Made by a program: the position numbers and the translations under genes
Assembly: GCA_045534165.1 (NCBI GenBank)
Contig: JAZSJD010000092.1
Coordinates: 1 to 32,193, forward strand
DNA: 32,193 bases
From: SIG575 sp045534165
Lineage (GTDB): Bacteria; Bacillota; Clostridia; Oscillospirales; Acutalibacteraceae
Direction of reading: 5' to 3'
In this document: positions 24,387 to 31,487 of the stretch, piece by piece
Position numbering within the stretch: position 1 is the stretch's first letter
Layout: every line of letters starts with the position of its first letter
Notes under the pieces: model-generated
What the model was told of the DNA's origin: nothing
The model's input: the letters and a program-made list of their open reading frames with translations, nothing else
Databases searched by the model: none

Positions 24387-25475
24387 ATGGCTAATAAATT
24401 AGAAGAAGCAAGACATATCATAGATGAAGTGGACTCACAGATGGCTGAGCTGTTCATCAAAAGAATGAAAGCAGCCGAAATGGTATACGAGCATAAAAAA
24501 GAGTTTGGTCTGCCGATTTTTGACAAAAAAAGAGAGGATGCAATAATTGAAAAGAACTCTGCGCTTGTGGAAGATGAAGTTTTAAGAGAATACTATATCG
24601 ATTTTCTTAAAAATCTGATGTCCGTTTCCCGCACTTATCAGCACCGTATGCAAAGCGGACTGAAGGTAGCATATAGTGGCGTAGAAGGTGCCTTTGCACA
24701 CATTGCAGCGGGTAAAATATTCCCACAGGGCAACCGGGTTTCTTACAGCGATTTCAAAGCAGCATATCAATCAGTAGTTAATGGTGAAAGCGATGTAGCT
24801 GTGCTTCCCATCGAAAACAGTTATGCAGGCGAAGTGGGACAAACAATGGATCTGATTTTTTCAGGCACACTTTATATCAACGGAATATATGAGCTTGAAA
24901 TACATCAGAATCTTCTTGGCATTCCGGGTGCTACCGTAGATGATATCAAGAAAGTTGCAAGTCATCCCCAGGCTCTTGGCCAATGTCACGATTACATTGA
25001 AATGCGTGGCTTTGAAGCTGAAGAAACAAGCAACACAGCACTTGCAGCAAAAACCGTTGCAAATGCAAACGATAAATCATTCGGTGCTATTGCCAGCATT
25101 GAAACAGCCGAACTTTATGGTCTTAAAGTGATTGAGCACAACATAAACAAAAGCGGAGAAAATACCACACGTTTTGTTGTCCTTTCAAAAGTTCGTGCAA
25201 ACACACCCGCATTATCAAGCACCATCCTGATGCTGACTGTTAAGCACGAAGCAGGCTCCCTTGCAAAAGCTATCAGTATCATCGGTAAACACGGTTACAA
25301 TATGACAGCACTTCGCAGCAGACCAATGAAAAAACATTCCTGGCAGTATTATTTCTACATTGAAATTGATGGTACTGTGGATACCGAAAACGGCCAGAAC
25401 ATGCTTGAAGAATTAGGCGAAGTGTGCGACAAACTCAAAGTTGCCGGAACTTTCAACCCACATACGGAAATATGA
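24387..25475 (+). CDS. pheA: Bifunctional chorismate mutase/prephenate dehydratase (P-protein)
   Basis: 362 residues. It turns chorismate into prephenate and then phenylpyruvate, the phenylalanine precursor. Domain order: AroQ chorismate mutase (about 1-90, ARHIIDEVDSQMAELFIKR), prephenate dehydratase (about 92-270, with VAYSGVEGAFAH, VLPIENSYAGEV, SHPQALGQC and the catalytic NTTRFVVLS), and a C-terminal ACT domain (about 280-355). The ACT feedback motif usually written ESRP reads RSRP here (TALRSRPMKKHSW), so inhibition by Phe may differ. ATG at 24387 behind AAAGGTGAG is preferred to an in-frame GTG at 24378 that overlaps that site. Confidence 0.95.
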   Translation: MANKLEEARHIIDEVDSQMAELFIKRMKAAEMVYEHKKEFGLPIFDKKREDAIIEKNSALVEDEVLREYYIDFLKNLMSVSRTYQHRMQSGLKVAYSGVEGAFAHIAAGKIFPQGNRVSYSDFKAAYQSVVNGESDVAVLPIENSYAGEVGQTMDLIFSGTLYINGIYELEIHQNLLGIPGATVDDIKKVASHPQALGQCHDYIEMRGFEAEETSNTALAAKTVANANDKSFGAIASIETAELYGLKVIEHNINKSGENTTRFVVLSKVRANTPALSSTILMLTVKHEAGSLAKAISIIGKHGYNMTALRSRPMKKHSWQYYFYIEIDGTVDTENGQNMLEELGEVCDKLKVAGTFNPHTEI

Positions 25476-25481
25476 TAAAAC

Positions 25482-25523
25482 AAAAAGACAAGCACACTAC
25501 ACAAGTAGTTTGCTTGTCTTTTG
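25482..25523. terminator. Terminator hairpin, copy 1 of a dispersed family
   Basis: AAAAGACAAGC (25483-25493) pairs with GCTTGTCTTTT (25512-25522); inside, ACTAC (25496-25500) pairs with GTAGT (25505-25509) around ACAA. It separates convergent pheA (plus) and the PurA-like gene (minus). The minus-strand reading ends in TTTTTGTTTT, the better T tract. The same hairpin recurs at 29734, 30226, 31298 and 31442. Confidence 0.85.
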
Positions 25524-25551
25524 AATATATAACACTATTCTCTGCGAAAAG

Positions 25552-26769
25552 TTAATCTGTTTTTATCTCCAGAGTGCTGACATCTTTCGAATATGGTGTT
25601 GAAGACAGGTATAATCTGTTCATATCAGTAGGAGTTAATTTTGCAGAAAACCATTCATTTACCGAAACATCTCCCAAAACGCTGCACATTTTACCATCAG
25701 TCTCGTTCAGGTGTGTCACCATACAGGAAATGTTCGTCTCCCCAAGTTGCTTTATATCCTGCAGTAATGGGTCAAAAAACTCTTCCTGTGTTCCGTGGGG
25801 AGCAAAGCGGAGTTGACCCTGCCAGTCATTCGGAATATTTGTCCGGTCTTTAACAGAAAACTTTTGTGAATTCCATTTTTCTTCATATGGCAAAGGGCCT
25901 GCACCATGGCGCGTTACATAAGAACGTGTCACATAAACAATCTCCGGCAAAGCATCAGGCAGATGTTGGCGAAGAAATGTGATAGGATTATGGCATCCTG
26001 TTTTTGAAGTTGTCAGGTGTGGGGCAAACAAATGATAATCTTCATCCAGAAGTAATCCCTGCGCACCTTCAAACAGAATATCATCATATTCTTCAATTAC
26101 GGTATCATCTGCAATTGTTATCAATTTTGCTGAGCGACACATCTGCTCTGCTGTGTTTATAAGCACATTTTCGTCAGACAAAAGCTCCCCGTATTCTCCC
26201 ATCACATCTACATTCAGTCCTAACTGATTCAGACGATGAGGAAGGTATTCCTTACGAATAGTTGAAAGCTTTTCATACAGCTCGTTTGCAGTCATTCTGC
26301 TTATCTGCCCAAGATAAAGAGCATAAGCAGGATTTGCAGAACGTTCAACTGCTTCGTTGATACCCATACCACAGCTACCGTGTCGGTTATTACCTCTGGC
26401 AGTTTCCAGTGCCATATTGACCAGTATATCGTCAATATAAACACATCGGCACATAGGGTGTCCGTAAATACACGGTATTCTTCCGTGCAACGCACCAAAG
26501 TCCTCTGCTTCCTCTTGTAATTTGTACAAATCAGGAAGAAATGTATGTGACAGATATGTATCTGCCTCCCGGAATGAGCCGGAAGAAAGCTGATGAAATA
26601 TAAATCGTTTTTCGGGGAAGTCCACCGTATGACCTGCCTGACCACCACCATTATGGCGGATAACCAGACATTTATTTCCGTCACTCTGAGACTGTGCGGC
26701 AAAAAAATCTATTGCAAGACCTTTTCCTTCGTCACCAAAATTTTTTCCGATTATTATTCTGATGCTCAT
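25552..26769 (-). CDS. Divergent adenylosuccinate synthetase (PurA) paralogue
   Basis: 405 residues, slightly short for PurA (about 430). PurA couples IMP and aspartate using GTP. Catalytic parts are present: GKNFGDEGKG (8-17, with the catalytic aspartate D13), GGGQAGHTV (41-49, with H47) and LFEGAQGLLLDED (232-244). Others differ: GRGIGP of the IMP site reads CGMGIN; the guanine-recognition TKLD motif reads THLNETDG (352-359); and the arginine-rich RRCGWxD loop reads QLRFAPHG. The ligase fold and chemistry are therefore likely, but the nucleotide donor and acceptor may differ from GTP and IMP. It starts two bases after a vWA gene (TAA-AA-ATG), without its own strong ribosome-binding site. 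It could be a housekeeping purA only if no other exists in the genome. Confidence 0.8.
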   Translation of the reverse strand: MSIRIIIGKNFGDEGKGLAIDFFAAQSQSDGNKCLVIRHNGGGQAGHTVDFPEKRFIFHQLSSGSFREADTYLSHTFLPDLYKLQEEAEDFGALHGRIPCIYGHPMCRCVYIDDILVNMALETARGNNRHGSCGMGINEAVERSANPAYALYLGQISRMTANELYEKLSTIRKEYLPHRLNQLGLNVDVMGEYGELLSDENVLINTAEQMCRSAKLITIADDTVIEEYDDILFEGAQGLLLDEDYHLFAPHLTTSKTGCHNPITFLRQHLPDALPEIVYVTRSYVTRHGAGPLPYEEKWNSQKFSVKDRTNIPNDWQGQLRFAPHGTQEEFFDPLLQDIKQLGETNISCMVTHLNETDGKMCSVLGDVSVNEWFSAKLTPTDMNRLYLSSTPYSKDVSTLEIKTD

Positions 26770-26771
26770 TT

Positions 26772-27707
26772 TTAAAATAGACGGTCAAAGAATGAATCTT
26801 TTTTTGTTTCCGATTCATCAGATGTAGTTTCAGGTTTTTTCTCGTTCACACAAATTTTTTCCACAGCTTTTGATACAACTTCTTTAGCATCATCCGGCCA
26901 TTGTGCTATCGCATCTGCCTTAGACATTCCGTTTGATATCTGCATAATAGATGTTATAACTTCAGACAGATAGCCGATTGCTTTGTCTGAAATATATGCA
27001 ACACGTCCGGGTAAAATATCTTCCCAACGGTCCACCTCAAGGATATCCCTTGTAACAATATGATAAACCTCATACTTTTCAGAAACACTTTTTAACATAT
27101 CATCGTTTGTCTGCGTTTTTGTTTCGTCATTAAAAATATCCTTCAGATCACCTGAACTGATAGAATTTTTTGTTGCTGCATCACCTATGGTGAATAAAAA
27201 TCCCTTTTTACCTCTTTTTTCATAAGCATCTATGCTGGTATGCTTATCTGCAAAATACCAAAGCAGATTATATGCTTCAGGTGCATCCCCACCTCTCATT
27301 TCAAGCCAGAGTTCCATCAACTGTTCCACAATTCGGATATCAGCTTCAAACTGTGTAACCTGAAGCGGTGCACTATCGCAAACATCTCCGATAGCTGCAC
27401 ACATCACGTGAGGATTGGTAACAGGTTTTTTATCATAAATATTTAAAATTGTTTTATTCAAGGCATTTTTTGCAATTTCCTCTGCAAGGTAGCCCATGGA
27501 ACCTGTCACATCAAAACCAATAATTATAGGTGTTGATTCAGGTGAATCTTCACTGTCGCGGGATTCTCTGGTCTGGATGAATTTAGGATTGAATGCATCC
27601 TTCATTTCGTTATTTCTGAAAATGTTCGTTGCACTGGAGGTTTCGTGGATTCCTCTGCTTTCTCTCAGTTTTATCCAATCGCTTGCTGTATAACTACCGT
27701 ATCCCAT
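26772..27707 (-). CDS. vWA domain protein with intact metal site (paralogue B)
   Basis: 311 residues. Von Willebrand factor A domains bind partners through a metal ion held by DxSxS, Thr and Asp loops. Here the first loop is GFDVTGSM (D66, T68, S70) and the third is RGGDAPEA (D141), a form typical of intact bacterial and eukaryotic-type vWA proteins. An N-terminal motif GSYTASDWIKLRESRG (4-19) is shared with the neighbouring paralogue. Other strong blocks are CAAIGDVCDSAPLQVTQFEA and RGKKGFLFTIGD. The C-terminus is charged and ends DSFFDRLF. No signal peptide or membrane span, so cytoplasmic. Start at 27707 behind AAAGGAG. Confidence 0.85.
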   Translation of the reverse strand: MGYGSYTASDWIKLRESRGIHETSSATNIFRNNEMKDAFNPKFIQTRESRDSEDSPESTPIIIGFDVTGSMGYLAEEIAKNALNKTILNIYDKKPVTNPHVMCAAIGDVCDSAPLQVTQFEADIRIVEQLMELWLEMRGGDAPEAYNLLWYFADKHTSIDAYEKRGKKGFLFTIGDAATKNSISSGDLKDIFNDETKTQTNDDMLKSVSEKYEVYHIVTRDILEVDRWEDILPGRVAYISDKAIGYLSEVITSIMQISNGMSKADAIAQWPDDAKEVVSKAVEKICVNEKKPETTSDESETKKDSFFDRLF

Positions 27708-27729
27708 AATTAATTTCTCCTTTATATTT

Positions 27730-28644
27730 TTAAAAACTTATAACGTTTGTTTTTGCAGGCGGACGAATAGTCGCCACTGAACGGGCAATTCTTTCCGCTT
27801 TTTTCTGATCCAATCGGCGCAAAGCCTCATTGTGGGATTGCCCGTTTTCAATTGATATAATTGCAGTAATCAATTCTGCCAGGCAATCAATATCTTTTTT
27901 ATGGATGCTGGCGCAACATCCGGGTATTCGCTGGCACCATTCATAAAAATTTTCACCATCCGAAGAAGAACCTTTTTCAATATGAATGTGAAATATATTA
28001 TACTTTTCACGAACTTTGGCAATCAATTCTTCATTGGAAACGACTCCATCGGCTGTTGAGGTAAAATTCCTTGCAATTTCCGATACAGTCAGGCTGTTAT
28101 GACAGCGATCATCTCCGATTGTAAAAAGATACCCCTTTTTACCCCGCTTTTCAAAATGATCGTGTTTCGTGTGATATGCGGCAAAATACCAGAGAAGATT
28201 ATATGATTCTCCGTTATTTCCGCCACCACCGCCCTCAAGATATAAATCCAGCAGTTGCTTAATAATCCGTATATCTGCTTCAAACTGTGTAACCTGCAGA
28301 GGATATTGGTCGCTCTTACAATCTCCTATTGCTGCACAAAGCACCTGGGGAGATGAAACCTGCTTATCTGAGAGCAACGATGTTACTGTGTTGTGCAGGC
28401 TGTTGGTTGCAAGCTCTTTCGCCAGATAACCCATAGATGCAGTTGAATCAAATCCGATAATTATAGGTGTGGCATTCTGGATTTCGTCCGGATCACAACT
28501 ATATCGGCAGACAACTTTTTTACTATTGAAGCCGTTATCTGCTTGCTGACGGTCAAAGATATTTTCAACAGCCTGATGACTTTCAAGTTGCTTACTGCTG
28601 CGAAGTTTGTACCAATCAGCAGCAGTATAACTTCCTCTTCCCAA
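27730..28644 (-). CDS. vWA-like protein with degenerate metal site (paralogue A)
   Basis: 304 residues, homologous over its whole length to the next gene (shared GSYTAADWYKLRSS start, TPIIIGFD, PLQVTQFEADIRI and EKRGKKGYLFTIGD blocks). The first metal loop is kept as GFDSTASM (D66, T68, S70), but the loop that supplies the aspartate (GGDAPE in the paralogue) is EGGGGGNNGESYN here, so metal binding is probably weakened or altered. The start is a TTG at 28644, supported by alignment with the paralogue's MGYGSYTA and by AAAGGA upstream; that site overlaps the stop of the preceding gene. Probably arose by tandem duplication and then diverged. Confidence 0.83.
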   Translation of the reverse strand: MGRGSYTAADWYKLRSSKQLESHQAVENIFDRQQADNGFNSKKVVCRYSCDPDEIQNATPIIIGFDSTASMGYLAKELATNSLHNTVTSLLSDKQVSSPQVLCAAIGDCKSDQYPLQVTQFEADIRIIKQLLDLYLEGGGGGNNGESYNLLWYFAAYHTKHDHFEKRGKKGYLFTIGDDRCHNSLTVSEIARNFTSTADGVVSNEELIAKVREKYNIFHIHIEKGSSSDGENFYEWCQRIPGCCASIHKKDIDCLAELITAIISIENGQSHNEALRRLDQKKAERIARSVATIRPPAKTNVISF

Positions 28645-28650
28645 CCCACG

Positions 28651-29625
28651 TCATCCTTTCTCACCGTAAATTTCTTCGTCATCAACATCCATTCTGATAA
28701 ATTTACGTTCACCATAAGCTTTCATCAGCATATCATCCCAGAACGCGAAATCATCATAAGCTGTCAGACATGGTTTTGATTTGATAAAATCAGCCAAAGC
28801 CTGAGGTATATCTGAAGAAGGTATAATTTTTTGTCTTTCGTTATATCCGAGAACAAAAGACGCAGTTTCTCTCAAACCAATCAGATTATTACTGAGCTGC
28901 AGATATTTATCTTCACCGGGAAGGCGTGTGTTATGCTTACCTGCATTCCACCAGTTACCATATAAACTTGCCTGATGAGTGTATGGATTTATATATACAG
29001 TATCCGGATTAATCTGTGGATGTACCAGAGAACTGAATTCCAACACGCAACATAAATTTTCCATTCGGCTGATAAGCCACGCTACGTGTCTTCCGGGAAG
29101 TGTACCGAATAAACGTAGCGGATATTCATCCTCATTTTTTCTGATTACAAGAAGATGGCTTCCATCTTCAAGAACAAAACCTCCGCTGATTTCGGGAAAA
29201 AACTCGCCCAGATTTCTGACATCTGCAGAAGGATAATCCAGCAAAGAAATGTTTTTTCTGAAAAGCTCAGATTTTCCGGCTCCGTGATTAGGAAAATGGA
29301 AAGCAATATTACGTCGTGCAACATACACATCTGCATCCTTATCCGCATAACAATACATATGCTTTATCTCAATAGGCACACCATCTTCACGGATAAAAAC
29401 CCTTGTTTTGGCTTTTTGCCATAACAACTCTGCCTGTTGCTTTCTGTCTTGTTCGCTTTCAGATGATGCAAAAAAATCATGCATTCTTGCAAACAGATCC
29501 TGATAATAATCAGTATCTTCGTGTTCCAACAAAAATCTGTTTCCGCAGAATTCGCAAATAGCAGTCATACCCGAGGCATCCAGACGCATAGTTCCGCCAC
29601 ACGTACCACAACTCATTTTTTTCAT
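28651..29625 (-). CDS. Zinc-ribbon protein with kinase-like C-terminal domain
   Basis: 324 residues, first gene of the four-gene operon. An N-terminal zinc ribbon has CGTCGG (C6, C9) and CEFCGN (C24, C27). A middle region contains a possible N-lobe (RVFIREDGVPIEIKHM, later LLVIRKNEDEYPLRL). Near 180-226 the text reads like a protein-kinase C-lobe: HVAWLISRMENLCCVLEFSSL, then HPQINPDTVYINP in the place of the catalytic loop and LYGNWW where DFG would be. The kinase aspartates are not in their usual places, so it is more likely a pseudokinase or scaffold than an active kinase. This reading is by eye and moderately uncertain. The start at 29625 follows AAAGGAG; an upstream ATG at 29658 has no site. 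Confidence 0.7.
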   Translation of the reverse strand: MKKMSCGTCGGTMRLDASGMTAICEFCGNRFLLEHEDTDYYQDLFARMHDFFASSESEQDRKQQAELLWQKAKTRVFIREDGVPIEIKHMYCYADKDADVYVARRNIAFHFPNHGAGKSELFRKNISLLDYPSADVRNLGEFFPEISGGFVLEDGSHLLVIRKNEDEYPLRLFGTLPGRHVAWLISRMENLCCVLEFSSLVHPQINPDTVYINPYTHQASLYGNWWNAGKHNTRLPGEDKYLQLSNNLIGLRETASFVLGYNERQKIIPSSDIPQALADFIKSKPCLTAYDDFAFWDDMLMKAYGERKFIRMDVDDEEIYGEKG

Positions 29626-29682
29626 TGCTACACTCCTTTGCCATAAAAATATATTCAAAAAATATAATTACCTCTGCTATTA

Positions 29683-29710
29683 ATTATACAGCAGATTCTT
29701 ACTTTTGCAA
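29683..29710 (-). promoter_or_regulatory. Promoter of the vWA/PurA-like operon
   Basis: On the minus strand TTGCAA (29710-29705), 16 bases, perfect TATAAT (29688-29683), about 58 bases upstream of the first gene's start. Confidence 0.65.
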
Positions 29711-29733
29711 GAACTTTATATATTTTTAAAAAC

Positions 29734-29776
29734 AAAAAAGACAAGTTCACCACAAAAGTGGTTTGCTTGTCTTTTG
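29734..29776 (-). terminator. Terminator hairpin, copy 2 (after the DUF4177 gene)
   Basis: AAAAGACAAG (29736-29745) pairs with CTTGTCTTTT (29766-29775); inner ACCAC (29749-29753) pairs with GTGGT (29758-29762). Compared with copy 1 both sides of the inner stem have changed together (ACTAC/GTAGT to ACCAC/GTGGT). It follows the DUF4177 stop on the minus strand. Confidence 0.85.
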
Positions 29777-29819
29777 TGCCAACACTCAAAATGGAAGCGG
29801 TCTAAAAAGCTGATTTTCT

Positions 29820-30074
29820 TTATATTTTTTCAAATACCAGCGTCGCTTGAATACGGTCACCACCGAATGCACCTTTGCTTCCGCCATTAGCAGTTGAGAT
29901 AGTGTGCAAACGATAACCTTTGCTTGCCTGCTCATTAATTACTTTCTCTAATTCAGTAAGATTTCCTGAACCTGTTCCAAAAACTTTTTCCTTCAAAGTT
30001 ACCTGCATAACAACGTATTGCAGTTGTTGTCCGGATGCACCTGAAAAAGATGATGAATCTAAACCAAAAGCCAT
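29820..30074 (-). CDS. DUF4177 family small protein
   Basis: 84 residues. The sequence YVVMQVTLKEKVFG, then LEKVINEQASKGYRLHTIST and IQATLVFEKI matches the DUF4177 pattern, a small alpha-beta fold of unknown function found alone or next to signalling genes. A Gly/Ser-rich N-terminus (DSSSFSGASGQQ) precedes it. It has a strong AAGGAGG site, its own promoter (30102-30130) and terminator copy 2, so it is a separate transcription unit from the vWA operon downstream. Confidence 0.75.
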   Translation of the reverse strand: MAFGLDSSSFSGASGQQLQYVVMQVTLKEKVFGTGSGNLTELEKVINEQASKGYRLHTISTANGGSKGAFGGDRIQATLVFEKI

Positions 30075-30101
30075 AATAAAACCTCCTTAATATTTTTATT
30101 T

Positions 30102-30130
30102 ATTTTACCATAATTCGTCAAAAAACGCAA
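30102..30130 (-). promoter_or_regulatory. Promoter of the DUF4177 gene
   Basis: On the minus strand TTGCGT (30130-30125), 17 bases, TAAAAT (30107-30102). The -35 hexamer is a partial match. Confidence 0.45.
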
Positions 30131-30225
30131 CACAATCATATTGCCGGCATGAAAAAGTAATAAGTAAAATCCTTCCCACTTTGAACGGGATTTTTTGCAC
30201 CGTCAAGTTCGATTAAATTGTCAAA

Positions 30226-30273
30226 AGAAAAAAGACAAGCTCACCACATAAATAGCTTGCTTGTCTTTGGTGT
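30226..30273 (-). terminator. Terminator hairpin, copy 3 (after the lipoprotein gene)
   Basis: AAAGACAAGC (30231-30240) pairs with GCTTGTCTTT (30259-30268). From AAAGACAAGC to TTTGGTG it differs from the tRNA-Leu copy at only two positions and, like it, continues with GGTG, the complement of the tRNA CACC end. It lies downstream of the lipoprotein stop on the minus strand. Confidence 0.8.
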
Positions 30274-30317
30274 GAATGTTCATAACGGACTTTGATTTTA
30301 ATGTTTATTTTAAATTT

Positions 30318-30914
30318 TTATGGGCGTTTCAAATAGAAATCTTGAATAGCCTCGGCATCAAGTTCAATACAGTCCATTTCAAATGCGGTTTTACCATCAT
30401 ATTTAAACATGTAATCTTGACTCCAAAATCTGTTATAATAGGAACAGTTTGAAATTGCATATTCAATAACATCTTCTGTCAATTTATTAAATCCAAAATC
30501 CATGTTTCCCCAGTATTCATATCCGCTTCCAAATCTATCTTCAGCTGATATATAGTATGTAAAATAATAGACCCCGGTATCCGGATTTTTTGCATACCAA
30601 CAATTATGAATTTTTACAGAATTAGGACGATCTAAAACTGTATCAAATATAACTGACAGTTTTTCTGCAAAATCTTGTGCTAATTGAGTTCGTTTTTCAT
30701 TTAGAGTTTGTGCATATTTCAGACTGTCTTTTTCTTCCTCAGTCAATTGTTCATATTCGTTTTCAATTTCTTCAAAAAAATCTGCGTTTTCTATTGTAAT
30801 TTCATTGAGAGAGTGTATCTTTTTATCAACTGATTTTGCATTTTCGCTTCTCCCGCATGAAACCAAAGGCAGACACATAATAGCAACCAAAATCAACGAA
30901 ATAAACTTTTTCAA
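30318..30914 (-). CDS. Putative lipoprotein of unknown function
   Basis: 198 residues. A lipoprotein signal peptide is clear: MKKFISLILVAIMCLPLVSCG, with the lipobox LVSC and the modified cysteine at residue 20. The mature part begins with a charged, helix-prone stretch (IENEYEQLTEEEKDSLKYAQ) and continues with an aromatic-rich globular part (CWYAKNPDTGVYYFTYYIS). I do not recognise the family. The start is a TTG at 30914 behind AGAGGA; the ATG overlapping that site meets a stop after two codons. It stands alone between a weak promoter and terminator copy 3. Confidence 0.75.
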   Translation of the reverse strand: MKKFISLILVAIMCLPLVSCGRSENAKSVDKKIHSLNEITIENADFFEEIENEYEQLTEEEKDSLKYAQTLNEKRTQLAQDFAEKLSVIFDTVLDRPNSVKIHNCWYAKNPDTGVYYFTYYISAEDRFGSGYEYWGNMDFGFNKLTEDVIEYAISNCSYYNRFWSQDYMFKYDGKTAFEMDCIELDAEAIQDFYLKRP

Positions 30915-31297
30915 CTAAATCATCCTCTTTAATTTTTTAGAGCAACTTATGAACGCCCTCAAATATTTCACTTTTTTATCTTCGAAAAAGTGCGTAATCC
31001 GAAGCCGATGCATATAAAAAGCAACCCACGATTGTCACCAAACAAAACCAAATAAATGGGAATGACGAATCATCGCACACCATCTGTGGAATTTGCATTT
31101 TATCAAATTCAGTCTTTACTTATGAGTGGAAAGATATACTTTTCCTATAAAAAAGAAAATTATACCTAAATTGCAATATTCGATTAGTTTGGCATAATTA
31201 GTATATCACAACAAATTGCAATATTTCAATACATAAATAAAAAATCCACTTTTAACAACTTTGTAAATATAAACTGAATCAAGCACGGTATTCTTCC
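30915..31297. other. Gene-free intergenic region
   Basis: No supportable ORF or RNA gene. A weak minus-strand promoter for the lipoprotein may lie at 30934-30962 (TTGAGG, 17 bases, TAAAAA). CACTTTTT/AAAAAGTG makes a small hairpin at 30970-30993. The 13-mer AAATTGCAATATT occurs twice in the same orientation (31168-31180 and 31213-31225), a possible binding-site pair. Nothing else stands out. Confidence 0.5.
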
Positions 31298-31363
31298 CAA
31301 AAACAAAAAGACAAGCTCACCACATAAGTAGTTTGCTTGTCTTTGGTGCCGGTGACCGGACTT
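31298..31363 (-). repeat. 66-base direct repeat: tRNA-Leu 3' end plus terminator, copy 4
   Basis: Identical base for base to 31442-31507. On the minus strand it contains AAGTCCGGTCACCGGCACCA, the last 20 bases of the tRNA-Leu downstream, followed by the GCTTGTCTTTTTG terminator hairpin. The remaining tRNA sequence is missing, so it is a fragment, not a second tRNA gene. The repeat period is 144 bases. Confidence 0.9.
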
Positions 31364-31435
31364 AACGGCGACAGCTTCGCTTTGCCGTCTCGGCAACGAT
31401 TGTAATCGGCTTCGCCGATGCGGTTCAAGTCCGGT
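31355..31435. repeat. GC-rich palindromic element between the two repeat copies
   Basis: ACCGGACTT (31355-31363) and AAGTCCGGT (31427-31435) are perfect inverted ends. Inside are two tight hairpins: ACGGCGACAGC/GCTTTGCCGT (31365-31388, one bulge, loop TTC) and ATCGGC/GCCGAT (31405-31419, loop TTC). The interior is much richer in G and C than the surrounding AT-rich DNA. The right end on the plus strand (GGTTCAAGTCCGG) reads like a tRNA T-arm, in inverted orientation to the true tRNA-Leu fragment on the left. Confidence 0.7.
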
Positions 31436-31441
31436 ATCTCT

Positions 31442-31487
31442 CAAAAACAAAAAGACAAGCTCACCACATAAGTAGTTTGCTTGTCTT
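31442..31487 (-). terminator. Terminator of tRNA-Leu, copy 5
   Basis: AAAGACAAGC (31451-31460) pairs with GCTTGTCTTT (31479-31488), directly abutting the CCA end of the tRNA; the minus strand then reads TTTTTGTTTTT. The inner pair is ACTAC/GTGGT on the minus-strand RNA, which needs a U-G wobble; on the plus strand it would be a C/A mismatch, so the hairpin works on the minus strand. Confidence 0.85.

Noticed and set aside
25552..26769. Calling the PurA paralogue a phage-type PurZ (2-aminoadenine DNA synthesis)
   Set aside because: No phage genes, MazZ/DatZ-like partners or DNA polymerase are nearby, and the context is a vWA operon; only the general idea of altered specificity is supported.
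30166..30196. Plus-strand terminator AAAATCC...GGATTTTTT
   Set aside because: No plus-strand gene ends before it and the stem is only seven pairs with a long loop.
31344..31430. Second tRNA-Leu gene
   Set aside because: Only the last 20 bases match; the anticodon and acceptor 5' strand are missing and the rest is the palindromic insert.
25482..31487. CRISPR-like array from the recurring GACAAGC repeats
   Set aside because: Copies are kilobases apart or 144 bases apart, form terminator hairpins and lie at gene ends; no cas genes.
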